Assembly (NCBI RefSeq): GCF_016889705.1
Contig: NZ_CP069526.1
Span: forward strand, 1,674,001-1,738,000
Direction of reading: 5' to 3'
Source of the DNA: Amycolatopsis sp. FDAARGOS 1241
GTDB lineage: Bacteria > Actinomycetota > Actinomycetes > Mycobacteriales > Pseudonocardiaceae
DNA: 64,000 nt
Shown here: positions 36,162 to 45,820 of the stretch, in pieces
Layout: every line of letters begins with the position of its first letter
How positions within the stretch are numbered: position 1 is the stretch's first letter
Made by a program: the position numbers and the translations under genes
The notes under the pieces: generated by a model
Database searches by the model: none
Seen by the model: only the letters and a program-made list of their open reading frames with translations
Told to the model about the DNA's origin: nothing

Positions 36162-36886
36162 GTGGCTGAGATCGAGATCCTGCGCGCGAGCGTCCTGGCC
36201 GCGCTGGGCGAGGGTGGTGCCGGCAGCGGGGTCGACGTCGTCGGCCGGGTCTGCCGGGCGTGCGTGCGCCTGCTGCCGGTGGACGGCGCGGCGGTGTCGG
36301 TGACGGTCGGCACCGGCCACCGTGAGATCGTCTACGCCAGTGACGCGGTGAGCACGGCGCTGGCGGAACTGCAGTTTTCCCTCGGTGAAGGACCGTGTTT
36401 CGAGGCCTACGCCGCAGGCGGGCCGGTCCTGGTGCCCGATCTGGCCGCCGGGCCGCAGCTGGCGTGGTCGGTGTTCGCCGCTGAGGCCGTGGCGCAGCTG
36501 GTGGCCGCATTGTTTACGTTCCCGGTCCAGATCGGGGCGGTGCGGGTGGCGACCCTCGACACCTATCGCTCGACGCCGGGCTCGCTCGACGCCGCCGAGC
36601 TGTCGACGGCGTTGCAGGTGGCCGACATCGCGGCGCTTGCCCTGTTGGGGCTGCGGGATGGGGGCGATCGCTGGCTCGACGGCGACGGGCGGTGGATGGA
36701 CGGCGCGGGGATGCGGTTCCGGGAGGTGCACCAGGCCACGGGGATGCTGGTCGCGCACCTGGACCTGCGAGCGGACGCCGCCTTGGCCCGGCTGCGGGCT
36801 TACGCGTTCGGCCACGGACGTTCCTGCTGGACGTCGCGGCCGACATCGTCGCCGTGCGGCTGCGGTTGGACGAGGAGTTCCGGTGA
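36162..36886 (+). pseudogene. GAF-ANTAR domain protein with late frameshift
   Basis: From the GTG at 36162, a GAF domain (VCRACVRLLPVDGAAVSVTV, FSLGEGPCFEAYAAGGPVLV, ALFTFPVQIGAVRVATLDTY) is followed by an ANTAR domain (FREVHQATGMLVAHLDLRAD, AALARLRAYAFGHGR). Near 36825 one base is missing; the proper end SLLDVAADIVAVRLRLDEEF is in the next frame. GAF-ANTAR proteins sense small ligands and bind nascent RNA hairpins to prevent termination. Tandem with the next gene. Confidence 0.8.
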
Positions 36887-36928
36887 GGATGACCATAAAG
36901 GCAGCTGAGGAACCAGGAGATGGTGGGC

Positions 36929-37858
36929 ATGGCCGACCGTGAACGACAGGTGACCCGGGCCTTCGTCGCGCTGGCGGACACGCTGGTCGACGACTACGAC
37001 GTCGCCGACCTGCTGCACACGCTGGTGCAACAGTGCGTGGAGCTGCTCAACGTCGCGGCGGCCGGGCTGACGCTGGCCGACGAGCGGGGCGGCTTGCAGG
37101 TGCTGGCGTCCTCCACCGAGCAGGCGCGCCTGCTCGAGCTGTTCCAGCTCGACATCGACGAGGGCCCGTGCGTCGAATGCTTCACCACCAGCACGCCGGT
37201 GCTGGTGGCCGACATCGCCGCGCAGGCGGGGCGGTGGCCGCGGTTCGCGGCCGAGGCGGCCAAGGACGGATTCGCGTCGGTGCACGCGGTCCCCTTGCGG
37301 CTGCGCAAGCAGACGATCGGGGCGCTGAACCTCTTCGGGCAGAACTCGGGGGAACTGCCGGCCGACGACCTCGCCCTGGCGCAGGGGCTGGCCGACACCG
37401 CGACCATCGGCATCCTCCACGAACGGGCCCTCCGCCAGGGGGAAGTCCTGTCCGAGCAGCTGCAGACCGCGTTGAACAGCCGGGTGATCATCGAGCAGGC
37501 CAAGGGCGTTCTCGCGGTCAGCGGGCAGTTGAGCATGGAGGCGGCCTTCGTGGCTTTGCGCGGCTACGCCCGGCGGAACAACCTCCGGCTCAGCGACGTG
37601 GCCCGCGCGTTGGCCGACCGCCGCCTCGCACCCACGGTCGTGCTGGCCCCGTCGACGGTGAGCCACGCGCACCGAAAAATCCTTTGTGGACTGTCGAGCT
37701 CCGCGCGCGGGACCGGAACCCGCGAAAGATGCCGAACGGTCGGCCTGGCGGTGACCAACGGTCCTCTCGCCTGGAGACGCGGTGCCGTCATGCTGGGGAC
37801 GGCAGGCCGGCTTTCGACCTCAGCTTTCGACTCCAGGAGTGCCCATGCGGTTTCGTGA
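36929..37858 (+). CDS. GAF-ANTAR domain transcription antitermination regulator
   Basis: ATG at 36929 with GGAG nine bases upstream. GAF: ADTLVDDYDVADLLHTLVQQ, LDIDEGPCVECFTTSTPVLV, FASVHAVPLRLRKQTIGALN. ANTAR: LQTALNSRVIIEQAKGVLAV then EAAFVALRGYARRNNLRLSD. The ANTAR domain ends near residue 235; the next 75 residues look out of frame, so a 3' frameshift is likely. A related ANTAR scrap is at 59220. Confidence 0.85.
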   Translation: MADRERQVTRAFVALADTLVDDYDVADLLHTLVQQCVELLNVAAAGLTLADERGGLQVLASSTEQARLLELFQLDIDEGPCVECFTTSTPVLVADIAAQAGRWPRFAAEAAKDGFASVHAVPLRLRKQTIGALNLFGQNSGELPADDLALAQGLADTATIGILHERALRQGEVLSEQLQTALNSRVIIEQAKGVLAVSGQLSMEAAFVALRGYARRNNLRLSDVARALADRRLAPTVVLAPSTVSHAHRKILCGLSSSARGTGTRERCRTVGLAVTNGPLAWRRGAVMLGTAGRLSTSAFDSRSAHAVS

Positions 37859-38586
37859 TCGCCGGGAGGTCGGCGAACGGCTGGCTCTGCGGTTGCGCCC
37901 ACTCCGCGGCGACCGGGCCGTGGTCGTCGGCCTGTCCGAGGGTGGCCTGGTGGTCGCCGGGGAGATCGCCGACGTCCTCGGTGCGCCGCTGGACATCCTG
38001 CTCACCCAGCGGATCGAGTACGCCGGGCCGCCGCCGACAATGCTCGGCGCCGTCGGCGAGGGCGGCCTGGTCGTCTGGGACCGCAGCGCCATCCGCCGGC
38101 TCGACATCTCGGCGGACGGGCTCGCCCGGCTCGCCGACCGGGCGCGGTCCGGCCTGGCCCGGCAGGTCTACAGTCTACCGGCGCACGGCGGCGCCGGTGC
38201 CGATCGCCGGGCACACAGTGGTGCTCGTCGACGACGGCGCCGCCACCGGCACGACCGCGCACACGGCGATCCGCGTCCTGCGCGCCCGCCAGGCCCGCCG
38301 GATCGTGCTCGCGGTCCCCGTCGACCAAGCACCCGTTCTCGACCGGCTCTCCCGCGAGGTGGACCAGTTCGTCTGCCTGCGCCCGGTGCCCTGGCTGCAC
38401 GCGGTCCGCAACAGTTACCGGGAGTTCCCGGCAGTCGCCGACACCGAGGCACTCGAACTGCTTCATCGCGAACCCCGCCGGCCGACCGAGGTTCCCCGAT
38501 GGCGTCAACATTGGACTGAAAGAGCCGGAGTCGCCGCCACCGGAGTGGTGATCGGGCGCGAGGACCACCGGCGCGCCGGCGGCTGA
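37845..38586 (+). pseudogene. phosphoribosyltransferase (Rv0571c-like) with frameshift
   Basis: ATG at 37845 after CCAGGAG. MRFRDRREVGERLALRLRPL, GLSEGGLVVAGEIADVLGAP, then near 38170 the frame shifts and the PRTase loop follows (VVLVDDGAATGTTAHTAIRV). Such domains bind PRPP. In stress-regulon homologues the first motif is GLPRGG; here it is GLSEGG, also suggesting drift. Confidence 0.75.
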
Positions 38587-38591
38587 GTCGG

Positions 38592-39102
38592 CTACGCGTC
38601 GACCGGTTCCGACTGGACGGGGATCCGGCCGCCCTCGACCTCCCAGCGCTCCATGGCCGTGTCCTCCTCGAGGATGGCGAGCAGCGTGCCGTCGGTGTCG
38701 TCGTTGCCCCGCCGCGCCGCGGTCATCAGTGCGTGTTGTGCGAGATCCGGATAGGCGTCCGGGGGGGATCACGAGCAGCACCAGTCGGTGCCGGGCACCG
38801 ATCACGGCCACGGTGGCGGTGTGCTGCGACCGGAATCCCTCGAGCCGGATGTCGCCGTGCTCGTCCCCGGAACGCAGCCGGCGTGGGATGGGCGGCCAAG
38901 CCGCGACGTGGTAGGTGACCCTTTCGAGCCGCCCAGCAGGCCGGTCAGCGCCGGGAGCAGCGACGGCAGTTCGGCGGCCAGATCCAGGGAATGAATGAGG
39001 CCACCAGGCGCCGTCGACCCACCCGGTGGTGTCTGCTTCCGGCTTCAGCCACAGCCGTGGCGAGAAGTGGCGCAGTTCGTCGGCCGCCTGGGCGAAGCGC
39101 AT
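38592..39102 (-). pseudogene. DUF5994 family protein, multiple frameshifts
   Basis: FAQAADELRHFSPRLWLKPE, GWVDGAWWPHS, then after a shift RLERVTYHVAAWPP and DIRLEGFRSQHTATVAVIGA, and after another shift MERWEVEGGRIPVQSEPVDA to the stop at 38592. The 5' side abuts the truncated IS256 transposase. Confidence 0.7.
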
Positions 39103-39129
39103 GGCGTGGGTGGTGTGCGGGACCGACTT

Positions 39130-39907
39130 CATGCCGGTGCTCCCGTCCCCGGCCGAGGGCATCGGCCGGACTGCGGGCCACGCTATCCACGTCAAGGTCC
39201 GGGACGGGCAGGTCGCCAACCGCCCGGTCTACGCCGCCATCGGCGTCACCGTGGACGGCCACAAGGACGTCCTGGGCTTGGGGATGGGCGTCGGCGGCGA
39301 GGGTGCCAAGTTCCGGATGAGCGTGCTGGTCGACGTGAAAAACCGCGGCGTGGCCGACGTGTTCTTCCTCGTCTGCGACGGCCTCAAAGGTCTCCCGGAG
39401 ACCGTCGCGAAAGTATGGCCGCAAACCATCGTTCAAACCTGCATCGTGCACTTGATCCGCAACACCTTCGGCCTGGCGGCGCGGCAGCACTGGGACGAGA
39501 TCAAGCGGGATCTTAAACCGGTCTACACCGCACCCAATGCCGACGCGGCGCTCGCCGCATTGGACGAACTCGACGAGAAAAGGGGAAAGAAATATGGTGC
39601 GATGATCCGACTCTGGCGCAATGCGTGGAAGGAATTCGTTCCCTGCCTTGACTACGACGTCGAAACCCGACGGATGATTTGCTCGACGAACGCGATCGAA
39701 TCACTGAACGCCCGCTACCGGCGGGCGATCCGCGCACGTGGACACTTCCCAACCGAGCAGGCCGCGATGAAGTGGCTGTATCTTGTCCCGCGCAGCCTGG
39801 ACCCCACCGGGACGGGCCGCGTCAGGTGGACGATGCGTTGGAAGCCAGTCATCAACGCGTTCGCCATCACGTTCGGTGACCGCTGGCCGGGAGCCGAGAC
39901 CTACTAA
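39130..39907 (+). mobile_element. IS256-family (Mutator) transposase, N-terminally truncated
   Basis: HAIHVKVRDGQVANRPVYAA, VFFLVCDGLKGLPETVAKVW, QTCIVHLIRNTFGLAARQHW, STNAIESLNARYRRAIRARG and the normal end TFGDRWPGAETY. The DDE catalytic D (VCDGLKG) and E (NAIESLN) remain. The first third, with the first Asp region, is lost at the junction with the DUF5994 gene. Confidence 0.85.
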
Positions 39908-40194
39908 CCGAACCGCCGGAAACACCGATCACGGGATAGACCCCGCCCGAGTGGTCAGCGGCACCTGTAGTGGCAGCTGTGCGGGGTGGGCAACGCCAAA
40001 TTGGTGGGTATCACGCTCGGTCCGCCCGTTGGGCAACGACAAGAGGATTCGCGGTCCGCACATGTCCCGGTAAAGATCGGCAGCACCACCGAATCGGCTT
40101 CCGCCGACTGTCCGCTGGTGGTTCTGTGGGTCCGGGGCAGGCTGGGGACGCGCCGATGTTTACGCACCTGATGCGGCGCCTGGACCAAGGCTTT
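39908..40194. other. non-coding, IS flank
   Basis: No gene recognised between the IS256 transposase stop and the hairpin at 40195. Confidence 0.4.
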
Positions 40195-40228
40195 GCCAGA
40201 CACGCCCCTAGCCAGGGGCGTGTCTGGC
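40195..40228. terminator. perfect 15-bp hairpin, likely bidirectional terminator
   Basis: GCCAGACACGCCCCT and its exact reverse complement are separated by AGCC. It lies 64 bp beyond the stop of the convergent MscS-like gene, with no T-run. Confidence 0.75.
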
Positions 40229-40292
40229 GACCCGCGCCCCGGTCATCCGCTCTCCGTTCGGCAACGGCGATCCGGATGACCGGGCCCGGGGG

Positions 40293-41138
40293 TCACGACC
40301 GGTAGGCGCCGTCGATTGTGGGCGTCGGCGAAGCCTCGGCAGGCTGCGACTGGACGGGAGCGGTGCCCGGCCCCTGGTCGCCGACCTTTTGCGCGGCCTT
40401 CTGCTTGGCGGTGGCGGTGTGCTGGCCTGCGCGCTGCTTGCCGGTGGCTAGATCGGCCGCGGCCGTGTCGGACTTCTCGCGGGCTTTCCGGTAACCGGAG
40501 TCGACCACGTCGGCGGCGGCGTCGCGCCCACCGAGCCCGAATGCCAGCGCCGCGGCCAGTGCGGCCGAGCCGACGAGGGCGACGTAGGTGATCGTGACGA
40601 TCACCGGCGCGATCCCCAGCTGCGTGAGGATCATGAACACGGCGATTCCCATGATCATCGCCGGCACCAGGGTGTGGACGATCTTGCCGGTCGGGGTGTC
40701 GCCCATCGTCCGGTGCACCAGCCCGCCGATCGCTCCGGCGACCGCCGCGGCGACGATGAAGATCAGCAGCGCGGCGAGGACGTTGGGCAGGTAGCTCAGC
40801 ACTCGGTCCATGAAGCCGGTCAACGCCGGGATCCCGAGCGTCCCGATGGCCGAGGAGATGACGAACAGCATGATCACCCAGAACACGACCATCCCGACGA
40901 GCTTCGACGGGCTGCCCTGCGGGGAGAGTTTCTCGACGTAGTTCGCGCCTCCGGCTGACTTCAGCCGGTCGTCGACCTTCGCCTTTTGCAGTCCCTTGGT
41001 GATGGCTTTGTCGAGCAGCTTGGCGATGAGGAAACCGATCAGCAGCACAATGAGCGCGCCGATCAGTTGGGGCAGGTAACTCACGAACGTGGTGAATGCG
41101 CTCTGCAGACTCTGCAGGACGTTGAATCCGGTGTTCAT
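40293..41138 (-). CDS. mechanosensitive-channel-related membrane protein (TM-helix repeat)
   Basis: 281 residues, ATG at 41138 after AAGGGAT. Five hydrophobic segments, with the repeated motif of PF05552-type proteins: FVSYLPQLIGALIVLLIGFL and VLSYLPNVLAALLIFIVAAA. The C-terminal 80 residues are polar, Lys/Ala/Gln-rich and probably cytoplasmic. Homologues such as CmpX are linked to osmotic or envelope stress. Complete and in normal codon usage, unlike many of its neighbours. Confidence 0.85.
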   Translation of the reverse strand: MNTGFNVLQSLQSAFTTFVSYLPQLIGALIVLLIGFLIAKLLDKAITKGLQKAKVDDRLKSAGGANYVEKLSPQGSPSKLVGMVVFWVIMLFVISSAIGTLGIPALTGFMDRVLSYLPNVLAALLIFIVAAAVAGAIGGLVHRTMGDTPTGKIVHTLVPAMIMGIAVFMILTQLGIAPVIVTITYVALVGSAALAAALAFGLGGRDAAADVVDSGYRKAREKSDTAAADLATGKQRAGQHTATAKQKAAQKVGDQGPGTAPVQSQPAEASPTPTIDGAYRS

Positions 41139-41141
41139 CAA

Positions 41142-41644
41142 TCTATCCCTTCAAGAAGAAGTTGGCTCAAGAGTGCCGCGCGCCGGCGTGAATGCCGATC
41201 GAATCGGCGGCTTTTCACGAGGTCGAGGTCAATTCCATGAGGAGTTCCCGGATCGCCCCGCTGCGGTGGTGGTGCTGTTCTCGCGTGCGGGCTCCTGGGA
41301 GTCACGTGGTTCCGGGCCGACCCGGAAGTCGCGTCGTTGGTGGTGGTCAAGGCATGGCAGAAACTTCCTGATGATGCGGTGCAAGCCGGACAACTCGTCC
41401 GGCGAGCCGGTACCGCGGGCTGGCCGGAGCCAGGTCGCACGGCATGGCTTGTGCGTACCCGGGTTTCGCGAAGGCAAACGTCGTGGACGTCCCTTTCAAA
41501 CGGTGGAGCTCCCGTTTGCGGAGGTGTCGCATGTGGATCATGGCGAACACGACTTCACTTCTGCGTTCTGCGCTCGGGGAATCGCGACGGCCGCCAGTGC
41601 GCCCCCACTGTCCGCCAGAGACACCGGGCCGTCCCGACGGTCAC
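41142..41644. other. unrecognised stretch between MscS-like and DUF5994 genes
   Basis: A 67-codon minus ORF (AMIHMRHLRKRELHRLKGTS) and others occur, none identifiable. It contains the MscS-like gene leader. Confidence 0.35.
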
Positions 41645-42103
41645 TCAGAGAGCCGGAGAAATCCCGTTACGCGAAAGGATTTCCGCCGCCGAGGCGGCGG
41701 GCTCCTCGTCGACGACCGACCGCAGCGCGGCGCGGGCAGCGTCCCTGGGGGCCTCCGGTGGCACGACCAGCAGGCTCGCCGACCGGGAGCCCGAACCGAT
41801 CACGGTGATCGTGTGCGGGTCCGTGAAGCGGAAGCCTTCGAGCCGCACCGTGCGGTCGCCGACACGCACCTTCCGAGCGGTCGGACCCCAGGTGTCAAGG
41901 TGGTAGGACACGCTCGTGACCGGACCGACCCACTGCTTGAGCGCGCTCGACAATGCCGGCAGCTCCGCCACCAGGTCCGTCGAGCGCGGCCACCAGCCGC
42001 CGTCGAAGTGGCCGCGTTCGGAGCCGGCCTGCTTCATCCGCAGGCGAGGCGCGGAAAGTTGTTCACGTTCGGGCGTCGTTTCCGGCTGAACCGAGATCGC
42101 CAT
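41645..42103 (-). CDS. DUF5994 family protein
   Basis: 152 residues, ATG at 42103 after GCAGGAGCG. APRLRMKQAGSERGHFDGGW, WPRSTDLVAELPALSSALKQ, VRVGDRTVRLEGFRFTDPHT, SASLLVVPPEAPRDAARAAL and EILSRNGI cover the whole domain. Intact. Its leader and first codons are duplicated, inverted, at 29560. Confidence 0.8.
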   Translation of the reverse strand: MAISVQPETTPEREQLSAPRLRMKQAGSERGHFDGGWWPRSTDLVAELPALSSALKQWVGPVTSVSYHLDTWGPTARKVRVGDRTVRLEGFRFTDPHTITVIGSGSRSASLLVVPPEAPRDAARAALRSVVDEEPAASAAEILSRNGISPAL

Positions 42104-42959
42104 TCCGGCGCTCCTGCCTCCGGCTTGTGACCGCGCCGGGGATCGTTCGTCCGCCAGGGGTGGCTCCGGCTACGGCCGGACAGTGCTTCACCTCTGGTAC
42201 CGAGAGCCTACTCCGCGGTCCGGCTCAGTGGCCCCGGCGACCTTTACGACCTCCTCGGGGAGTTCGAAGCGAGGGCATCCCTCGACGGCGCGCTCGGAGA
42301 CCCGGCGGTGTACTGTGAGAAGTGTCCGAGAGCATCTCGTGTGTGGACAGTCGAGTCCGCGCCGCCCTCGGCCCTCCTCTGGCCGGTTCGACCGAGGACG
42401 GGAGCACGGCATGCTAGCCGGGCCCACGGCACACCATCGTCACTCAGCGGCCTGAAGGCCGCGGAGCCGCTCCGGCTCCGACCGCGTCCGCGGTGCCAGC
42501 CGGTAGCGCCCCAACCCGGGTACGGCGATGGTGCGGCGTGGCCAGCTTCCGGTGTCCGCCCGTGGGGCAACACCCCGGGCCTGAAAGGAAAACCGATCAG
42601 CACCCCTCCAGTCGACGCGCCCTTGTTCAGCCATCCCCTCGGGGAAGAGCCGCGCCCCGGCGCCCTCGTCCGGCCGCAGGACATCCGTTACGGCGGCCTG
42701 TTCCGGCAGCCCGCCCCCGGAACTCGCGATGGGGCCGCAACGCAACTGCTGCAACGCCGCTCGCGCTCCGCACACCGCCGCTGCCCTCCGGTCCACGGTG
42801 GACGCTCCTCCGGCTCGGCGTAGGCTGAAGGCACCGGCCGGGCGGAACTGCGTTCCACCCCAGCCGGCCGATCTACAGGCGCGCCCTGGCCCCCGCCGCG
42901 CTGACGCCACGGCCATTCGCCGTCGGATGATATCGGACCGGACCACCAGGAGCACGATT
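42104..42959. other. 856-bp divergent intergenic region
   Basis: Lies between divergent DUF5994 genes. Long GC-rich ORFs are present on both strands, but none has a recognisable domain. The first 100 bp match the region at 29560-29660 in inverted orientation. It probably holds two promoters and rearranged DNA. Confidence 0.4.
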
Positions 42960-43415
42960 GTGAAACTTCCACGAGCGGCGAGCAGCGTAATCCCTTCCCC
43001 CGCGACCGGCCGCCGTCTCCGGCTGAAGGAACCGGGAGCCGCGAAGGGCTGTTTTGACGGCGCCTGGTGGCCACGGTCGAGAGACCCGGTCACCGAATTC
43101 AGCGCGCTCGTCACCACGCTCACCGCGGACTTCGGGCGAGTGGACCGCATCGGCTTCAACCCGGCGGCGTGGGATCTCGCGCCGGACCGGCTCGCCCACG
43201 GACCCGACCTGGTCCGGCTGGCGGGATTCTCCGGTCTGCAGCAGCACACCATCGTGGTGATCGGACCACGCATCCACCACCTGACCCTGCTGATGATCCC
43301 CCCGGAAGCCGACCCGCTCGCAGCGGAACGCGCGCTGAGCGTGACCTCCGCCGCGGACACCACCGATTCCGCCCAGCTGATCCTGGGCAGCAGCGGCATC
43401 ACCGGCCCGACGTGA
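42960..43415 (+). CDS. DUF5994 family protein
   Basis: 151 residues from the GTG at 42960, with AGGAG seven bases upstream. LKEPGAAKGCFDGAWWPRSR, FNPAAWDLAPDRLAHGPDLV, FSGLQQHTIVVIGPRIHHLT, LILGSSGITGPT. Intact counterpart of the frameshifted gene at 28870. It is followed after 81 bp by another member, so the two form an operon. Confidence 0.82.
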   Translation: MKLPRAASSVIPSPATGRRLRLKEPGAAKGCFDGAWWPRSRDPVTEFSALVTTLTADFGRVDRIGFNPAAWDLAPDRLAHGPDLVRLAGFSGLQQHTIVVIGPRIHHLTLLMIPPEADPLAAERALSVTSAADTTDSAQLILGSSGITGPT

Positions 43416-43496
43416 TCCGCCCGGCAGGGCGCACCGAGCAGAGCCACGGCGATGCCAGTGTTCGCGACGTTTCCTTGAACCGGATTAGGAGTTCTC

Positions 43497-44027
43497 ATGG
43501 CCGGTGACAGCCCTCGACTTCGAGGTCCCGCCACGACTGACGAATCCCGGGTGCGGCTCAAGCCCCCGCACTCCGTCGCCGGCTTCGTCGACGGCGCCTG
43601 GTGGCCACGCTCGGCCGACCTGACAGCCGAGGCACCCGGACTTGCCGCCGCGCTCGCCGACCGCATCGGGCCCGTCTGGCGGGTGGCGTTCGCCTCCTCG
43701 GCGTGGACGGCCGCGACAACCAAGCTGATCCACCGGGGCCGAGTCGTCCGGCTGGAGGGGTTTCGCTCACAGGATCCGCATGTCGTGCACGTGACCGGCA
43801 GCTTGATGCGCCGGGTCACCCTGCTCGTCGTACCGCCGCGAACGGCACCGGCCATCGCCGAACGCGCGCTGTCGACAGCTTCTGAACGGAACGATTCGAC
43901 CCTCCCCGAAACGATCCTCGACGGAGGCATCGTCACAGGCCCGCCGGCCGAAAGCGACGTCCAGCGTTGGGAATCCGACGGCGGCTCCGCCGGCCACCGC
44001 CTGCCTGCCACCGTCCCGCGCCCCTGA
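43497..44027 (+). CDS. DUF5994 family protein
   Basis: 176 residues, ATG at 43497 after AGGAGTTCTC. VRLKPPHSVAGFVDGAWWPR, LAAALADRIGPVWRVAFASS, VVRLEGFRSQDPHVVHVTGS, RRVTLLVVPPRTAPAIAERA. Intact counterpart of the pseudogene at 28258. Confidence 0.82.
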   Translation: MAGDSPRLRGPATTDESRVRLKPPHSVAGFVDGAWWPRSADLTAEAPGLAAALADRIGPVWRVAFASSAWTAATTKLIHRGRVVRLEGFRSQDPHVVHVTGSLMRRVTLLVVPPRTAPAIAERALSTASERNDSTLPETILDGGIVTGPPAESDVQRWESDGGSAGHRLPATVPRP

Positions 44028-44299
44028 CTCGCGCCTGCCCGGGGCCTTTCTCCTGGACGCAGTGTTCGGCGACGGCGTACATCGGGTACCTCTCCCGGAT
44101 AACCGAGTCCGGGATGCCGGCAGCGGTCGGAACGGCGAGCGGAGGCGCATCGGAAAGCCGTCCCGAAGCGGATGGCTCGTCGGCGCAGCATCACGTCCGG
44201 CACATGCATTCAGCCACCCGGAACGTGCCCCGGACGAGCGGGCCGGTGAAAGGTCGGATGCGCGATGAACAGCGATGAATCCCGGGCGCGGCACCGTAC
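44028..44299. other. unrecognised intergenic DNA
   Basis: No gene, RNA or repeat recognised between the DUF5994 stop and the AI-2E fragment. Confidence 0.4.
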
Positions 44300-44549
44300 G
44301 CGGAGGGCTGAGGGGGTCGGTGCGGCGGTGCCTATGGGTTGCGTGTTGGGGCAGCTGTGTTCGGTCGCGTGCTGTTTGTCGCTGGTAAGTTCGCATTGAT
44401 GGGGTATGTGGCGGTCAAGTTGGCTGCGGTGCTGGTACCGGTCGCGATGGCGTTGTTGCTCGCTGCGTTGCTCGCTCCGACGGTGTCGTGGCTGGTTCGG
44501 AAGAAAGTTCCTCGGGGGCTGGCTACCGCGGTGGTGTTGGTGGGTGGTT
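44300..44549 (+). pseudogene. AI-2E family transporter, N-terminal fragment cut by IS3
   Basis: YGLRVGAAVFGRVLFVAGKF, VAVKLAAVLVPVAMALLLAA, LLAPTVSWLVRKKVPRGLAT, AVVLVGGL: the first two helices of an AI-2E/PerM permease. The reading breaks exactly at the IS3 left end (TGAGGTTGTCCCC). The C-terminal remnant at 32700 could be the rest of the same gene. Confidence 0.7.
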
Positions 44550-45820
44550 TGAGGTTGTCCCCGAAGACCGGGCACCGGTTTCATGCCACGAGGGCGAGGC
44601 TTTGACGATAGCCGACGCGGACTTCGTGCGGGGTGCGGTAGTTGAGTGTCGAATGTAGACGGTCGTGGTTGTAGTAGCCGAGGTAGGCGAAGACGTCGCT
44701 TCGGGCGTCGTCGCGGGTGGCCCACACGGTGGTGCCGATCTCGGTTTTGAGGGTGGCGAAGAACGACTCGGCGACGGCGTTGTCGAAGCACGACCCGGTC
44801 CGCCCCACCGACGGGCGCATGCCGTGCCCGGAGAGCGCGGAACGGAACCGCTGGGAGGTGTACTGCGACCCGCGATCGGTGTGAAAGATCGCGTCATCAC
44901 TGATCAGGCCACGTCGGACGGCGAGGTCGAGGGCGTCGCGGACCAGTTCGGCGCGCATGTGCTCGGCCATCGCGTGCCCGATGACCTCGCGGGTGTGCAG
45001 GTCGATCACCGTGGCCAGGTAGAGCCACCCCTGCTGGGTGGGCAGGTAGGTGATGTCGCCGACCAGCCCCGCTGGCCCGGCGCCGGGGCGGTGAAGTCCC
45101 GGCCGATCAGGTCCGGCACCGGCGCCGCCACGGTGTCGGGCTTGGTCAGTGACCTGCGTCGCCTGCGGGTCAGACCGACGACCCCACGTTGGCGCATGAT
45201 CCGCCCGACGCATTTGCGGTTCACTCTCCGGCGCGCCGGCGCAGCTCGGCCACAATCCGTGGACGGCCGTAGGCGCCCTGGTGACTGGCGTGGACTTCGG
45301 TGATCTCGGCCGCCAGACGCTCGTCGGCCTCGGCCCGCTCGGCTCTGACGGGTGCGGCAGCGAGCCATTCGTAGAAGCCGGGGCGTCGCACCCGGAGGAT
45401 TCTGCACAGCCGGGAGACGCCGAAGACGGCGCGGTGTTCGGAGATGAACCGGTAGCTGCAGGTCAACGACCCATCTCCTTGGCGAAATAGGCGGCTGCCT
45501 TGCGGAGGATCTCCTTCTCCGGTTCCAGCTCGGCCACACGCTTGCGCAGTTCCTGCAGCCCGTGGTGCTCATCGGCCGGCACACTGCAAGGGCTGCCGGA
45601 CAGCCTGCGCGTTCTCGGCAATGCGCACCCAGTTGCGCAGGGTCTCGTGGTTGACACCCAGCTCACGGGCGACCTGTCGCAACGGCCGATCCGACGAACG
45701 GACCACTCCACGGCGTCCCTGCGGAACTGCTCGGGGTGCTTCGACTTGCCTGATACGGGAACATCCTTCCCCCAGACCGCTGCCTGGGATCAAGGTGTCC
45801 GGTTCAAGGGGACAACCGCA
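44550..45820 (-). mobile_element. IS3-family element, copy 1, inactivated
   Basis: Bounded by TGAGGTTGTCCCC and GGGGACAACCGCA. The minus strand carries an orfA ending (KEILRKAAAYFAKEMGR) and orfB pieces in several frames: YRFISEHRAVFGVSRLCRIL, HTDRGSQYTSQRFRSALSGH, CFDNAVAESFFATLKTEIGT. At least two frameshifts break orfB and orfA is also scrambled. The flanks (AI-2E on the left, LamG on the right) belong to different genes and no target duplication is seen, so recombination with copy 2 (54902) is likely. Confidence 0.85.

Noticed and set aside
34935..36896. A 653-codon minus-strand ORF
   Set aside because: Antisense of DUF5994 and GAF-ANTAR coding sequence.
42440..44209. A 589-codon minus-strand ORF
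   Set aside because: Antisense shadow of two intact DUF5994 genes that have good ribosome-binding sites.
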